A stretch of 7,494 bases of DNA. Origin: Acidobacteriota bacterium (GTDB lineage Bacteria > Acidobacteriota > Terriglobia > Bryobacterales > Bryobacteraceae). The stretch covers positions 1 through 7,494 of the forward strand of contig VFZQ01000249.1 in NCBI GenBank assembly GCA_016871135.1, read 5' to 3'. Under the pieces are notes generated by a model. The model was not told the origin of the DNA and did no database searches. It saw only the letters and a program-made list of their open reading frames with translations. The position numbers and the translations under genes were made by a program. How positions within the stretch are numbered: position 1 is the stretch's first letter; each line of letters begins with the position of its first letter. Below are positions 6,930 to 7,494 of the stretch, one piece after another.

Positions 6930-7494
6930 GTATTCAATGCTTCCACAATTCGATCGATCTCGACGTCGCGGGTCTCCCGCGTGCGCCGCTCGACGAGTTC
7001 GACTTTCCCCTCCGCCAGTTTCTTGCCAATCGTCACGCGCCACGGCACGCCGATCAAATCGGCGTCTTTGAACTTAACGCCAGGACGTTCATCGCGATCG
7101 TCGAGCAGCGTGTCGATGCCCGTCGCCTTGCACTCTTCGTAAATACGCTGAGCCGCATCGCTCATGTTTACGGGCGTGATGACGACGTCGAACGGCGCGA
7201 TCGTGCGCGGCAGGCACAGGCCGTTGGCGTCGTGGAACAGCGCGGCAGCCGCGTGGAGTATCCGCTCGACATGAAGGCTGTGGCAGCCCACAACCACCGG
7301 CGTCTCTTTGCCGCTTTCATCCAAGACCCGCAGTTCGATCGCGCTCGTTTGTTTGGCGGCGCACCCGGCTTCGATCGTCTTGACGAACTCCAGCGGCTCG
7401 CCGGTCTCCACGTCCGTATCGCCTTCGCACGCCAGCCGCAAATCGCCCCATTGCGGATTGAAGTCTTCGCCGGGAGTGACGTTATGCATGTGAT
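6926..7494 (-). CDS. proS: Proline--tRNA ligase, C-terminal part (gene runs off the window)
   Basis: About 188 residues of the C-terminal end are visible; the start lies beyond the right edge. The anticodon-binding domain is clear: APFDVVITPVN, then LLDDRDERPGVKFKDADLIG and WRVTIGKK, the hallmark of bacterial prolyl-tRNA synthetase, which charges tRNA-Pro in the cytoplasm. Upstream of it, LDESGKETPVVVGC leads into class II motif 3, which here reads GCHSLHVERIL. The invariant Arg is kept, but the usual glycines of CYGIGVxR are not. The preceding segment, usually GHIFxLGTKYS, is here GCAAKQTSAIELRV, about four residues shorter. I tested the other two frames by eye and found no canonical version, so a simple frameshift does not explain it. 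The gene ends with TGA overlapping the aminotransferase ATG, so the two are probably co-transcribed. A divergent paralogue is possible. Confidence 0.82.
   Translation of the reverse strand, partial: HMHNVTPGEDFNPQWGDLRLACEGDTDVETGEPLEFVKTIEAGCAAKQTSAIELRVLDESGKETPVVVGCHSLHVERILHAAAALFHDANGLCLPRTIAPFDVVITPVNMSDAAQRIYEECKATGIDTLLDDRDERPGVKFKDADLIGVPWRVTIGKKLAEGKVELVERRTRETRDVEIDRIVEALNT

Noticed and set aside
6930..7043. 38-residue N-terminal extension of the aminotransferase.
   Set aside because: It is the Arg-rich shadow of the prolyl-tRNA synthetase frame; the family N-terminus starts at MTPDW with an ATGA overlap.
1..7494. CRISPR arrays, tRNA or rRNA genes, and defence-island genes other than DUF3800.
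   Set aside because: No regularly spaced repeats, no cloverleaf or rRNA sequence, and no nuclease or reverse transcriptase motifs were seen on either strand.

Overview
The window is a dense stretch of a bacterial chromosome. GC is high: hand-counted 60-base samples in the core genes mostly run about 60-70%. Genes are tightly packed, with two 4-base ATGA overlaps and one 6-base gap. The exception is one gene of clearly lower GC. No gene in the window is taxonomically diagnostic. The style of the SNF2 helicase, SWIM and prolyl-tRNA synthetase proteins would fit an Acidobacteriota-like soil bacterium, but that is only a weak impression.

Layout. (1) Bases 1-153 are a leader without a convincing gene. 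(2) A rightward cluster at 154-4796 encodes a large SNF2-family ATPase, a SWIM zinc-finger protein that overlaps its stop codon, and a DinB-fold protein. The first two form a known bacterial SNF2-SWIM pairing and presumably act together on nucleic acid or nucleoprotein. DinB is probably co-transcribed, but its functional link is unknown. (3) Bases 4816-5871 look like an inserted cassette. It holds one DUF3800 gene of lower GC, a GC-rich hairpin after its stop, and a short non-coding tail. A perfect 22-base direct repeat bounds it (4794-4815 and 5850-5871). The left copy begins on the DinB stop codon. The right copy lies in the 3' end of the aminotransferase. (4) A leftward operon at 7494-5823 encodes the C-terminal part of prolyl-tRNA synthetase (running off the window) and, overlapping its stop by 4 bases, a class V PLP-dependent aminotransferase.

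The most interesting signal is the repeat-bounded DUF3800 cassette. Removing it in silico, leaving one repeat copy, restores an uninterrupted layout in which DinB and the aminotransferase converge and overlap by 36 bases. Both keep an open frame and a stop codon. This suggests a clean insertion at a gene 3' end with replacement of the aminotransferase tail. Secondary points are the divergent motif-3 region of the prolyl-tRNA synthetase and the disordered Gly/Arg/Asn-rich N-terminus of the SWIM protein.
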